The notes under the pieces were generated by a model. The model did not search any database. It had not been told where the DNA came from and saw only the letters and a program-made list of their open reading frames with translations. From NCBI RefSeq assembly GCF_002946835.1, contig NZ_CP026652.1:5146001-5210000 (forward strand): a stretch of DNA of 64,000 nucleotides, written 5' to 3'. Source of the stretch: Streptomyces dengpaensis (GTDB taxonomy: Bacteria > Actinomycetota > Actinomycetes > Streptomycetales > Streptomycetaceae). The translations under genes were made by a program, and so were the position numbers. This document shows, piece after piece, positions 19,296-27,063 of the stretch (position 1 is its first letter; each line of letters opens with the position of its first letter).

Positions 19296-19448
19296 CGCGA
19301 GGTCGGACGACCCGCATCGACGACCGGCATCGACGACCGGCATCGACGACCGGCATCGACGACTGGTTTCGACGACTGGTTTCGACGACCGGCATCGACG
19401 ACCGGTTTCGACGAATGGCTACGACGGCGGGTGGCGACGACGGGTTAC
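19293..19448. repeat. 13-bp tandem array filling the hutI / lectin-gene convergent gap
   Basis: After a near-copy of the hutI end (CGCGAGGTCTGA then CGCGAGGTCGGA), eleven 13-base units follow from 19306. The core unit is GACGACCGGCATC, with variants GACGACTGGTTTC, GACGAATGGCTAC and GACGACGGGTTAC. The last unit contains the stop codon of the convergent gene (TTA at 19445-19447), so the array spans the gap from stop to stop. Confidence 0.9.
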
Positions 19449-21088
19449 GTGGCCCCCGCCCGCCACCGCTGTCCCGTGCCCCCGTTCAGCGGCAGCAGGG
19501 ACAGACCGCCGCTGTCGTCCGGCGTGACCGAGGTCTCGGTGGCGACTTCCGGGCGGATGACGCCGTCGTCGTCCACGGTGAACCGCAGGTTCTCGGCGTT
19601 CCTGCCCTCGATCGAGTCGCACTCCCAGATCCCGACGCCCTCGTCGGCGGAGCCACGGCTGTCGAGGCAGAAGTCGGAGTCGGCGTACGACTGGAGGACG
19701 CCGAGGTAGGCGTCGACACGCCAGCGCTGGGTGGCGGAGGAGGTGCAGGGGGCCGTGATGACGTCCGTGCCCTTCTCCATAACGCCGTCGCGGATGTCCA
19801 GGCACCGGCCCGAGGCGACGTTCACCACTTGCGCGTAGGCGGCGCCCGGCGGGTACACCGGATACGTCGGGGAGCGCGTGGGGGTCGGCTTCGGGGGCGC
19901 CGGCTTCGACGGGGGCGGGGAGTAACTCTTCGTCGGGGAGGGTGACTTGCTGGAGGAGGGCGAAGCCGATGGTGTGGATGAAACCGTCGCTGTCGCCGTC
20001 ACCGTCACCGACGGCGGGATCGCCGGAGTGCTCACCGAGCCCGCCGCGTCCTGCGACGGCGAATCGCCGGAGAACAGCATGATGAGCAGCAGTGGCGCCA
20101 GGGCCACACCGAGAGCTGCCGAGGCCAGCACGAAGCGGCGGGACGGCGGCCAGGTTCCCGCCTTCGTACGGGGCCCGGTCGCCTTCCTCGTGCGGGGCCC
20201 GGCGTCGTTCCTCGTACGGGGCCCGGTCGTGTTCCTCGTAAGGGGCCACGTCCCGCGTGTGCCGGGCTGTACATCGCTCGCGCCGGTCCTGGTGTACGCC
20301 GTGCCGGCCCAGGGCAGCAGACCTTCGGCCAGGGCGCTACGCGGGTCGTCGCGGAGGGCGGACAGTTCCTCGTACGCCGCCGTGCAGTGCGGGCAGTGCG
20401 CCATGTGGGCGTTCAGGTCCGCGCTGTGACGGGAGTTGTCGGGCCGTACCGACTCCTCGATCAGCCGGCGGAAGTCCGCGCAGCGGGGGTCGTCGGAGGC
20501 GGCGAGGCGGGACCTCAGACAGGCCTGGCCCAAGGACTGGAGTGCTGGCTCCGTGCCGTACGTCACGTCCTCGCGGGTGAGGCCGAGCAGCGCAGCCGTC
20601 CTGTCCTCGGGTTCCCGCTCCACGCAGCCGTACCAGATAAGGCCCTGGGCGCGGGACGGGAGGGACTGGAACGCCGCGAGCATGGGCGGGACGGGGCCGT
20701 CGGGACCCGCCGTGTTCAGTACGAGGAGGAACCCGGCGTCGAGGCCCGCGGCCCGCTGGTCCGCGGCCCAAGACGCGGCCACCCGACCGGTCAGCAGCAG
20801 GAGTTGGTGCCGCCAGGGGATGCCGGGGTCGGCGCCGCGGGCTGCCTCTCTGGCCGCCAGGGTGAAGGCCTGCGCGGCGAGCTGGCGTGCCACGGACTCG
20901 CTGGTGGTGCAGAGGCGGGCGTAGGCGAGGACCGACGGGCGGTGCCGCCCGCGGAGTTCCTGGAGGGCCGGATACGCGGTGGGGGTGGCCGCGCTCAGCA
21001 GTTCGGTGAGCTGCGCGTCGGACGCGCCCGCGTGGTTCGCGCCCTCGGTCTCGGCGTCGTTGTCGTCGGCCCGGTCGCCCTGAGCCAT
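19445..21088 (-). CDS. Sigma-factor-like / zinc-finger / transmembrane / ricin B-lectin fusion protein
   Basis: A 547-residue protein from ATG 21088 (GAGGAGG about eight bases upstream). Residues 20 to about 190 resemble a degenerate ECF sigma (LRGRHRPSVLAYARLCTTS, AFQSLPSRAQGLIWYGCVE, TAALLGLTREDVTYG). A zinc-finger-like ...AHMAHCPHC follows at about 225. Then come a repeat-built GPRTR linker, one membrane span (about 325-347), a long Ser/Pro/Thr/Lys stalk, and a C-terminal ricin-type beta-trefoil (SGRCLDIRDG, TQRWRVDAYLG, DFCLDSRG, GQRWRAGAT). This layout puts a lectin outside the membrane and a sigma/anti-sigma-like part inside. It neighbours sigI; a link to it is inference. Confidence 0.75.
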   Translation of the reverse strand: MAQGDRADDNDAETEGANHAGASDAQLTELLSAATPTAYPALQELRGRHRPSVLAYARLCTTSESVARQLAAQAFTLAAREAARGADPGIPWRHQLLLLTGRVAASWAADQRAAGLDAGFLLVLNTAGPDGPVPPMLAAFQSLPSRAQGLIWYGCVEREPEDRTAALLGLTREDVTYGTEPALQSLGQACLRSRLAASDDPRCADFRRLIEESVRPDNSRHSADLNAHMAHCPHCTAAYEELSALRDDPRSALAEGLLPWAGTAYTRTGASDVQPGTRGTWPLTRNTTGPRTRNDAGPRTRKATGPRTKAGTWPPSRRFVLASAALGVALAPLLLIMLFSGDSPSQDAAGSVSTPAIPPSVTVTATATVSSTPSASPSSSKSPSPTKSYSPPPSKPAPPKPTPTRSPTYPVYPPGAAYAQVVNVASGRCLDIRDGVMEKGTDVITAPCTSSATQRWRVDAYLGVLQSYADSDFCLDSRGSADEGVGIWECDSIEGRNAENLRFTVDDDGVIRPEVATETSVTPDDSGGLSLLPLNGGTGQRWRAGAT

Positions 21089-21331
21089 GTTCAGGCCTCC
21101 TCGCACTCCGTGCGGTCGCTCGCCCCCGTTCTGACCTACCAGCCAGTTTGGGGTGACCATAGTGATGGAGGTGGCCCTTTGAGGAAAGTGGTTCCCCTGG
21201 GTAACCCGTGAGATCTCCGGTTATCGAAGCGGACGGCCTGAACCGGACACCCCGAAATGGAGAGCCGAAAAACGAAGCGGTCCGGCACTGTCGGCCGGAC
21301 CGCTTTCCGTTCGAAGCATGGCTGTGAGGCA

Positions 21332-21429
21332 CCGTCACTCCGCGACTGTCACTCAGCGACTGTCACTCAGCGACGTCATCCCTGAACCGTCATCCCTGAA
21401 CCGTCACCCCTCAACCGTCACTCCTCGAC
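21332..21429 (-). repeat. 14-bp tandem array made of the sigI 3' end, including the stop codon
   Basis: Seven consecutive 14-base units. On the coding strand the first is the gene's own end (ACCGTCGAGGAGTGA, Thr-Val-Glu-Glu-stop), followed by ACGGTTGAGGGGTGA, two copies of ACGGTTCAGGGATGA, and three diverged forms such as ACAGTCGCTGAGTGA. TGA recurs in nearly every unit. Confidence 0.9.
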
Positions 21430-22383
21430 GGTCAAGCCCTTCCGCAGCCGCACCAGCGTTCGCGACAGCAGCCGTGACACATGCATCTGCGAGATGCCGA
21501 GTTCGTCGCCGATCTCGGACTGGGTCATATTGGCGACGAAGCGCAGCGAGAGGATCTTGCGGTCGCGCGGCGGGAGTTCGGCGATCAGCGGCTTCAAGGA
21601 CTCGACGTACTCGATACCCTCGAGCCCGTGGTCCTCGTAGCCGATGCGGTCCGCGAGCGCGCCCTCGGAGTCGTCCTCCTCGGGCTGGGCGTCCAGCGAA
21701 CTGGCCGTGTAGGCGTTCGAGGCGGCCATGCCCTCGACGACCTCGTCGTTGCTGAGGCCCAGGCGCTCCGCCAGTTCTCCCACCGTCGGGGCGCGATCGA
21801 GCTGCTGGGCGAGTTCGTCGCCCGCCTTGGCCAGGTCGAGGCGGAGTTCCTGCAACCTGCGCGGTACGCGCACGGACCACGAGGTGTCTCGGAAGAACCG
21901 CTTGATCTCGCCGACGATCGTGGGCATCGCGAAGGTGGGGAACTCGACGCCGCGGCTCAGCTCGAAGCGGTCGATCGCCTTGATCAGGCCGATGGTGCCG
22001 ACCTGGATGATGTCCTCCATCGGCTCGCTGCGGGAGCGGAAGCGGGAGGCGGCGAACTTCACCAGCGCGAGGTTGAGCTCGACGAGTGTGTTGCGGACGT
22101 ACGCGTGCTCGTGGGTGCCTTCTTCGAGGGACTCCAGCCGCTCGAAGAGAGTCTTCGACAGGGCCCGTGCGTCCACCGGCCCCACCTCGTCGTACGGGGG
22201 GATCTCCGGAAGTCCGTCGAGTCCTTCGAGTCCGGCGAGACCGTCGAGACCGGCAAGGCCGCCGAATCCGCTGATTTCAGCCGCTTCTTCGATTTTGTCG
22301 GTTTTGTCGAGGAGCTCAGGGCGTCCCAGGGAGGGTGTCGACGTCGCCGTCTGGGTCTGCGATGCGTCGAGCCGGGGTGACAT
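21418..22383 (-). CDS. sigI: SigB/SigF-family RNA polymerase sigma factor, SigI-type
   Basis: A 321-residue protein from ATG 22383, preceded by GGAGG. Regions are clear: 1.2/2 (LVKFAASRFRSRSEPMEDIIQVGTIG), 2.4 (GVEFPTFAMPTIVGEIKRFF), region 3, and region 4.2 (TQSEIGDELGISQMHVSRLL). It is the group 3 stress/differentiation class controlled by partner switching. The N-terminus has a repeat-encoded GLAGLDGLAGLEGLDGLPEI. Divergent STAS and kinase genes are its probable antagonist and anti-sigma, as in the S. coelicolor sigI/arsI/prsI set that this order matches. Confidence 0.88.
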   Translation of the reverse strand: MSPRLDASQTQTATSTPSLGRPELLDKTDKIEEAAEISGFGGLAGLDGLAGLEGLDGLPEIPPYDEVGPVDARALSKTLFERLESLEEGTHEHAYVRNTLVELNLALVKFAASRFRSRSEPMEDIIQVGTIGLIKAIDRFELSRGVEFPTFAMPTIVGEIKRFFRDTSWSVRVPRRLQELRLDLAKAGDELAQQLDRAPTVGELAERLGLSNDEVVEGMAASNAYTASSLDAQPEEDDSEGALADRIGYEDHGLEGIEYVESLKPLIAELPPRDRKILSLRFVANMTQSEIGDELGISQMHVSRLLSRTLVRLRKGLTVEE

Positions 22384-22633
22384 GGTGTCCTCCATCGTTC
22401 TCGGCATATGGCCGCCGATGCCAATTCGTGCACTGCGGTGTGCGGCGCCTCCAAAGCCGGCCGTGTCGAATAAACGTCTCTACTAGGCCTACCCGCTTTC
22501 GCTCGCCCACCGCAAGTGCGTTTCATTGCTAAATGTCCGATTTCGGGGGGTTGTTCGGGTGTCAGGGGGCGCAGGGAAGGCGTAGTGTTCGAGGGCGTAC
22601 ATCAGCAGTCGCGACGCTCGGGAGAGAGACGGC

Positions 22634-23011
22634 ATGGACCGCGGGACGGTCGGCAGCGCACAGTCGGGCCGGCTTCTTGTCGAGGTGCGGGAAGAGGGCC
22701 GAAGTGCCGTCGTGACCCCGGCGGGTGAGTTGGATCACTACACGGCTGATTTGTTGCGTGAGCCACTCGACGACTGCCTCGAAAAGGGGCACGCACGCCT
22801 GGTCGTCGACTGCTCGCGCCTCGAGTTCTGTGATTCCACCGGGCTCAATGTGCTGCTCGGCGCCCGTCTGAAGGCCGAGGCCGCGGGGGGTGGCGTCCAT
22901 CTGGCCGGGATGCAGCCGGTGGTGGCCCGAGTGTTCGAAATCACTGGGGCGGAGGCCGTCTTCACTGTCCACGAGACGCTCGAGGCGGCGCTGATCGACG
23001 AGTCCTCCTAG
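22634..23011 (+). CDS. arsI: Anti-sigma factor antagonist (STAS domain)
   Basis: A 125-residue single STAS domain with GGAGAGAG before the ATG. The phosphorylation-site serine is S68 in EFCDSTGLNVLL; the rest (VVTPAGELDHYTADLL, VFEITGAEAVFTVHE) is typical of SpoIIAA/RsbV proteins. Unphosphorylated, it would bind the anti-sigma kinase downstream and free the sigma factor. It is divergent from sigI. The symbol follows the S. coelicolor neighbour gene as I remember it. Confidence 0.88.
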   Translation: MDRGTVGSAQSGRLLVEVREEGRSAVVTPAGELDHYTADLLREPLDDCLEKGHARLVVDCSRLEFCDSTGLNVLLGARLKAEAAGGGVHLAGMQPVVARVFEITGAEAVFTVHETLEAALIDESS

Positions 23012-23167
23012 CCGGTCGACCCGTCCGTCCGCTTCGGCGTTGTGCCTCATTTCCCGCTACGTGACCGGCACGTTACCCGTGTCACATGTTCCGTGCCGAA
23101 TAAGCGGGTGTTCGGACGGTTCGGTCGGGCAGGAGACATCCTGAATATGTCGGCAGCCTGAGCGGTT

Positions 23168-23245
23168 GACGCACAAGTCTGACGCACAAGTCTGACGCAC
23201 AAGTTTGATCCGCGAGTTTGATCCACAAGTTCCATCCGCACGTAC
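23168..23245 (+). repeat. 13-bp tandem array upstream of the anti-sigma gene
   Basis: Six 13-base units: two of GACGCACAAGTCT, then GACGCACAAGTTT, GATCCGCGAGTTT, GATCCACAAGTTC and CATCCGCACGTAC. It lies in the 291-base gap between the STAS and kinase genes, ending 58 bases before the kinase start. Unlike most arrays here it does not touch a stop codon. Confidence 0.85.
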
Positions 23246-23302
23246 TGAGTGTTGAGCTGAGTCTTGAATCGTGAACCGGCGAATCGGTGAGGTGAAGCGC
23301 TG

Positions 23303-23830
23303 ATGAGCACCACCCGGCCTTACTCGCCGGGCGACCGCGGCCCGGAGTCGGGTGACGGCGGCGCTTCCGGTGCCTCCGGCGACGGCGGCGCTTCCGCCTC
23401 CGGAGACGTGATGGCCGCCGGCCGCCAGGCCCGCAGGCTGAGCTTGGACGGCGCGAGCGGAGTCGTGCCGCTCGCCCGCGACTTCACCCGTCAGGCGCTG
23501 TACGCGTGGGGCTGGCTGCCCGCCGCGAGCGCCGACCGGCGGGCCGCCGCCGAGGACGTCCTGCTCGTCGTCTCCGAACTCGTCACCAACGCCTGCCTGC
23601 ATGCGGAGGGCCCGGACGAGCTCTGGATCGCCTGCGACAACAAGGTGTTGCGCATCGAGGTCTCCGACCGCGGCGCGGGCCAGCCCGCACCGCGCACCCC
23701 GCACCGCGCCGGACGCCCCGGCGGCCACGGGATGTTCATCGTGCAGCGGCTGTGCCTGGACTGGGGGGTTGTACGGACTCCGGGGGTCGCGGGCAAGACC
23801 GTTTGGGCGGAACTCGGGGCGCCTGCCTGA
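23303..23830 (+). CDS. prsI: Anti-sigma factor, HATPase_c serine kinase
   Basis: A 175-residue SpoIIAB/RsbW-type kinase. N box VVSELVTNACLHA, G1 EVSDRGAGQP and G2 GRPGGHGMFIVQ are present in order. Residues 1-40 are a Gly/Ala/Ser/Asp-rich repeat extension. It should sequester SigI and phosphorylate the STAS partner. GAGGTG lies upstream of the ATG. The stop codon is the start of a degenerate tandem array. Confidence 0.88.
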   Translation: MSTTRPYSPGDRGPESGDGGASGASGDGGASASGDVMAAGRQARRLSLDGASGVVPLARDFTRQALYAWGWLPAASADRRAAAEDVLLVVSELVTNACLHAEGPDELWIACDNKVLRIEVSDRGAGQPAPRTPHRAGRPGGHGMFIVQRLCLDWGVVRTPGVAGKTVWAELGAPA

Positions 23831-23919
23831 CTTTGGCAGCTGCCTGACCTTGGCGCGCGCCTGGCCTGGGTGCGTGCCCGACGTCGGCGCCTGCCTGACT
23901 TTGGTGCTGCCTGACCTTC
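23819..23919 (+). repeat. 16-18 bp degenerate tandem array from the anti-sigma gene 3' end
   Basis: The gene ends GCGCCTGCCTGA; the unit GCGCCTGCCTGACTTTG (23819-23835) recurs exactly at 23887-23903. Four diverged copies lie between and after it (for example GCAGCTGCCTGACCTTG). The stop codon at 23828-23830 is in the first unit. Confidence 0.85.
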
Positions 23920-24051
23920 ACCTCGGGTTACCGAGGGTTCGAACCGTTTTTCGTACGTCACTTCACGCGCGCCGGATCCCCACGGATCCGGCGCGCACTT
24001 TGTCTTCCCTCCATAAGTCCCCGGGCGTACCTTGACGGCCGATCTGATGTT

Positions 24052-24088
24052 CCGTCAGGAAGCTGTTCCGTCAGGATCCGTCAGGAAT
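24052..24088 (+). repeat. Three direct repeats of TCCGTCAGGA before the LPQTG gene
   Basis: TTCCGTCAGGA, TTCCGTCAGGA and ATCCGTCAGGA lie within about 35 bases, ending near the ribosome-binding site. They could be a protein-binding direct repeat or another slippage product. Confidence 0.5.
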
Positions 24089-24099
24089 GAGGCCCCGAG

Positions 24100-24804
24100 G
24101 TGTCGTACCGGACGTACCAGAAACGAACCGCCGCGCTCGCGTTCGCCGCGGCCCTGGCCGGCTCGGCGGTGCTGATGGCCGCCCCCGCAGCCCAGGCCGA
24201 CGTGGTGGACGTCAACTACCAGTGCAAGACGCCGATCGGGGACAAGAGCGCCGTCTCGCCCATCGACATCAAGAGCGTCAAGAGCGGCAGCGGCTACAAG
24301 CTCACCATGTCCTGGCAGAAGGGTGTCTCGTCCAGCCCGGTGGAGCTGGGCAAGGGCGCGATGAACCCGAGCGCCGTGATCAAGGTGGGCGGCGCGGACA
24401 GCGGCACGGTGGCGGTGCGCGGACCGGCCAACGCGGCCGCGATCCCCGCCAACACCCCCATCAAAATCAGTGACTTGAGCGGCACGTACACGCCGAAGAA
24501 GACCGGCAAGGTCACCTTCACCGCGGGCGTGCTCACCATCAAGGCGCTCGGTACGACGACCACGTGCACCCCCTCGAACAACCCCAAGCCGTCCCTGACC
24601 CTCGACGTCACGGCCGCGAGCGGCGGTTCGGGGTCATCCGGCTCGAGCGAGACCCAGAGCGGCGCGGACTCCGGCGGCGAACTTCCCCAGACCGGCCCCG
24701 AGGACTCGGCGATCGCCCTCGGCACGCTCGGCGGAACGGTCCTGCTCACAGGCGCGGCGGGCGTGCTGTGGCTGACGCGGAGGAATCAGGCGGTACGCCG
24801 CTGA
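24100..24804 (+). CDS. Secreted sortase substrate (LPQTG) with a cysteine-bounded surface domain
   Basis: A 234-residue protein starting at GTG 24100. Sec signal at residues 1-33 (AAPAAQA cleavage region). One domain of about 125 residues runs from YQCKTPIGDKSA to TTTTCTPS, so two cysteines bracket it and may pair. Then comes a Ser/Gly-rich stretch and a classic cell-wall sorting tail: LPQTG, a hydrophobic span, and RRNQAVRR. The same domain recurs in the gene at 27060. It should be covalently attached to peptidoglycan by a sortase encoded elsewhere. Function unknown; possibly DUF6801-like. Confidence 0.8.
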   Translation: MSYRTYQKRTAALAFAAALAGSAVLMAAPAAQADVVDVNYQCKTPIGDKSAVSPIDIKSVKSGSGYKLTMSWQKGVSSSPVELGKGAMNPSAVIKVGGADSGTVAVRGPANAAAIPANTPIKISDLSGTYTPKKTGKVTFTAGVLTIKALGTTTTCTPSNNPKPSLTLDVTAASGGSGSSGSSETQSGADSGGELPQTGPEDSAIALGTLGGTVLLTGAAGVLWLTRRNQAVRR

Positions 24805-24850
24805 TCCCTCGCGCGTGCCCACCCGTCACCCGACCGCCGCCCCTCAAGGA

Positions 24851-24886
24851 GGCTCCCCCAGAGCCGAAAACCTGGGGGACCCCCAG
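24851..24886. repeat. Hairpin element family II, copy iii
   Basis: GGCTCCCCCAGAGCCG, a short loop, CCTGGGGGACCCCCAG. It lies in the 112-base gap between the LPQTG gene and the next gene, where it could attenuate transcription. Confidence 0.5.
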
Positions 24887-24916
24887 CGCGCCGCCCCTAT
24901 TGATGGGAGCCGCCCC

Positions 24917-25876
24917 ATGCCGTACGCACCTCCCGCTGCCCGGGTCCTCGGCCCGGTCCTGCTTGCCGTGCCGCTGCTGCTGGGCGTGGCACCGGCAGCC
25001 GTGGCCGACGACGGCTGGTCCGTCGCGCCGTTCGCCCGTACGCGGGAGGGGCGCCCGTACGTCTACGCGGAGGGCGCGCCCGGCACGGTTCTGCAGGACA
25101 CCGTGTCCGTACTCAACCCGGGCGCGCGGCCGCTCACCGTCCGGCTGCGCGGCGCGGACGGCGACAACACATCGGGCGGCGGCTTCACCGTGCGGGAGAA
25201 GCCGTCGGACACGGGTGCCTGGATCGGCTTCGCGCAGGAGAGGGACGGGCGGCGGACGGCGGTGCGCGCGGTGACCGTACGGGTTCCGGCACGTACACGC
25301 GCCGACGTGCCGTTCACGGTGAGCGTCCCGGCGGGTGTGGTGCCCGGTGACCACCCGGGTGCGATCGTCGCGAGCGACGGCGGCGGGCGTTCCGTGGCGG
25401 TCCGGGTCCAACTGCGGGTGAGCGGGCCGACGTTGTCGGCGCTCACCGTCGAGCATGTCGCCGTGCGCGGCGGCCGGATCTCGTACGAGCTGGTCAACCG
25501 CGGCACCACCGTCCTGACCCCGAGGTTCGCGGTGCACGCCGACGGTGTCTTCGGCGCGCTCCTCGACCGGGCCCCGCGCACCCTGCCCGTCGATCTCCTG
25601 CCGGGCCGCCGGGTCACGCTCAGCGAACCGTGGCACGACGCCCCGGCGCTGGACGCGGTCGACGTGCGGCTGACGGTGACGGCGGCGGGCGGCGCGCGCG
25701 ACACGGCGTCCGCGTCGGCGCGGTTCGTGCCGTGGGGTGCGGTGACGGGCGTGGGGGGAGCGCTTGCGTCGGTGGGTGCCTTCTTGGTCGTACGGCGTCA
25801 TCGGCGCCGGACGCGGGACGGCGGGGCGGATCAACAGCCGGGTGTGGAAGCCGAGTTGACGGGAGCGGTGTCGTGA
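24917..25876 (+). CDS. DUF916/WxL-interacting-protein-like secreted membrane-anchored protein
   Basis: A 319-residue protein from ATG 24917 with GGGAG upstream. Signal peptide to about residue 33 (GVAPAAVADDGW). The ectodomain has two immunoglobulin-like beta domains: residues to about 150 with VLNPGARPLTVRLRGADGD and PAGVVPGDHPGAIVAS, and about 160-255. Then a single membrane span and a basic cytoplasmic tail (VVRRHRRRTRDGG). This is the layout of DUF916 proteins, which in Firmicutes bind peptidoglycan and partner WxL surface proteins. The GTGA overlap with the next gene shows coupling. Confidence 0.65.
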   Translation: MPYAPPAARVLGPVLLAVPLLLGVAPAAVADDGWSVAPFARTREGRPYVYAEGAPGTVLQDTVSVLNPGARPLTVRLRGADGDNTSGGGFTVREKPSDTGAWIGFAQERDGRRTAVRAVTVRVPARTRADVPFTVSVPAGVVPGDHPGAIVASDGGGRSVAVRVQLRVSGPTLSALTVEHVAVRGGRISYELVNRGTTVLTPRFAVHADGVFGALLDRAPRTLPVDLLPGRRVTLSEPWHDAPALDAVDVRLTVTAAGGARDTASASARFVPWGAVTGVGGALASVGAFLVVRRHRRRTRDGGADQQPGVEAELTGAVS

Positions 25877-27063
25877 AGGTGCGGATTCCGGCGCTGACGG
25901 TGGCTCTCGCGCTGCTTCTGCTCGTCTTTGCGGGCGCACCCGCGTCTGTAGGGTCCGCGGCCTCCGTAGCTTCCGCGGCCTCCGTAACGTCCGCAGCGTC
26001 CGCAGCGGACAAGCCGAGCGTGAGACTGTCCAAGTCCCAGGCGGGGATCGGCGGTTCGATCACCGTGACCGGCAGCGGGTGGCGGCCGAAGGCGCTGCTG
26101 ATGATGCTGATCTGCGGGCAGTCCGTGCCGTCCCGGGGTGTCATCGGCGGCACCAACTCCTGTGCCAATGCCGACGGCCGGGCCGTCACCACCGACGCCA
26201 AGGGGAGCTTCAGCAAGGAGCTGCCGGTCGCCGAGCCGCCCGAGCCGTGTCCGTGCGTGGTGCACGTCGCCACGGTCACCGGGGAGAAGGCGGAGGCGGA
26301 CGCGATCTTCATGGTGGCCGGGCACTCGGTGGAACCGCTGCCGAAGGAGGAGAGCGGCGGCCGGCTCTCCGTGCTGACCGACACCCGGCTGGACGGGTCC
26401 AGCGGCCTGCTCACCTGGTTCGGCTCGCCACCGGCCCGCAAACTCGTCTTCACCGTCGGCAACGTCGGCACCGCCCCGGTGAAGAACCCGGTCTTCCACA
26501 TCGGAATCTCCCACGGGGTGTTCGCCCCGCAGTGGGAGGAGCGGCAGTGGCGCGGCACGATCGCGCCCGGCCGGAAGGCGCGGATCGAGCTCCCGGTCGA
26601 ACTGCCGGCCGGGGCGCACGGCGACTACACGGTCTCGCTGAAGTACGGCGGCAAGGTGCTTGCCGAGCAGCCGTGGGGCGTGGGCCGCCCGTGGGGCGTG
26701 ACCCTGTTCTGGATCCTGCTCTGCGTGGTCGTACCGGCGGCGGTGTTCCGCGTCGGGATGGCGGTGGTGGACCGGGTACGGCCGCGCCGCTCGTCCGGCC
26801 GCGGCGGCCGTCACCGGGGGCTCCGGCTGCCCGAACTCACCGTATGGATGCCGAAGTTGCGCCCCTCGCCGAGCGCGCCGGCCACGCCTGTGGCACCGAA
26901 GACTTCTACGACCCCGACCCTGCCGTGGTTCACGCCGGACAGCGATCCGGGGACGGCGGCGCACGGTCAGCTCTCCGCACCGCAAGAGAACAGTCCGGCG
27001 ACTCGAACGACTCCGACGAGCCGGACGAGTCGGACGAGTCGGACGAGGAAGGGACCTACGTGA
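25873..27063 (+). CDS. Secreted/membrane-anchored surface protein of unknown function
   Basis: A 396-residue protein. GTG start overlaps the previous stop; its stop overlaps the next start (GTGA both times). Signal peptide followed by a short Ala/Ser/Val repeat (SAASVASAASVTSAASAAD). Residues about 45-145 form an extracellular domain with CGQSV, SCANADG and CPCVV cysteines (GSITVTGSGWRPKA). A second beta domain follows (LVFTVGNVGTAPVKNPVFHI), then one membrane span near 280-300 and a Pro/Ser/Thr-rich cytoplasmic tail. It is probably the assembly partner of the flanking sortase substrates. No named family is recognised with confidence. Confidence 0.7.
   Translation: MKVRIPALTVALALLLLVFAGAPASVGSAASVASAASVTSAASAADKPSVRLSKSQAGIGGSITVTGSGWRPKALLMMLICGQSVPSRGVIGGTNSCANADGRAVTTDAKGSFSKELPVAEPPEPCPCVVHVATVTGEKAEADAIFMVAGHSVEPLPKEESGGRLSVLTDTRLDGSSGLLTWFGSPPARKLVFTVGNVGTAPVKNPVFHIGISHGVFAPQWEERQWRGTIAPGRKARIELPVELPAGAHGDYTVSLKYGGKVLAEQPWGVGRPWGVTLFWILLCVVVPAAVFRVGMAVVDRVRPRRSSGRGGRHRGLRLPELTVWMPKLRPSPSAPATPVAPKTSTTPTLPWFTPDSDPGTAAHGQLSAPQENSPATRTTPTSRTSRTSRTRKGPT

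Noticed and set aside
19306..19448. Possible CRISPR array
   Set aside because: Units are 13 bases, contiguous, without spacers, and no cas genes are present.
22540..22633. SigB-type promoter for the STAS gene
   Set aside because: Several GTT and GGG segments are present, but no pair with the right spacing could be supported.
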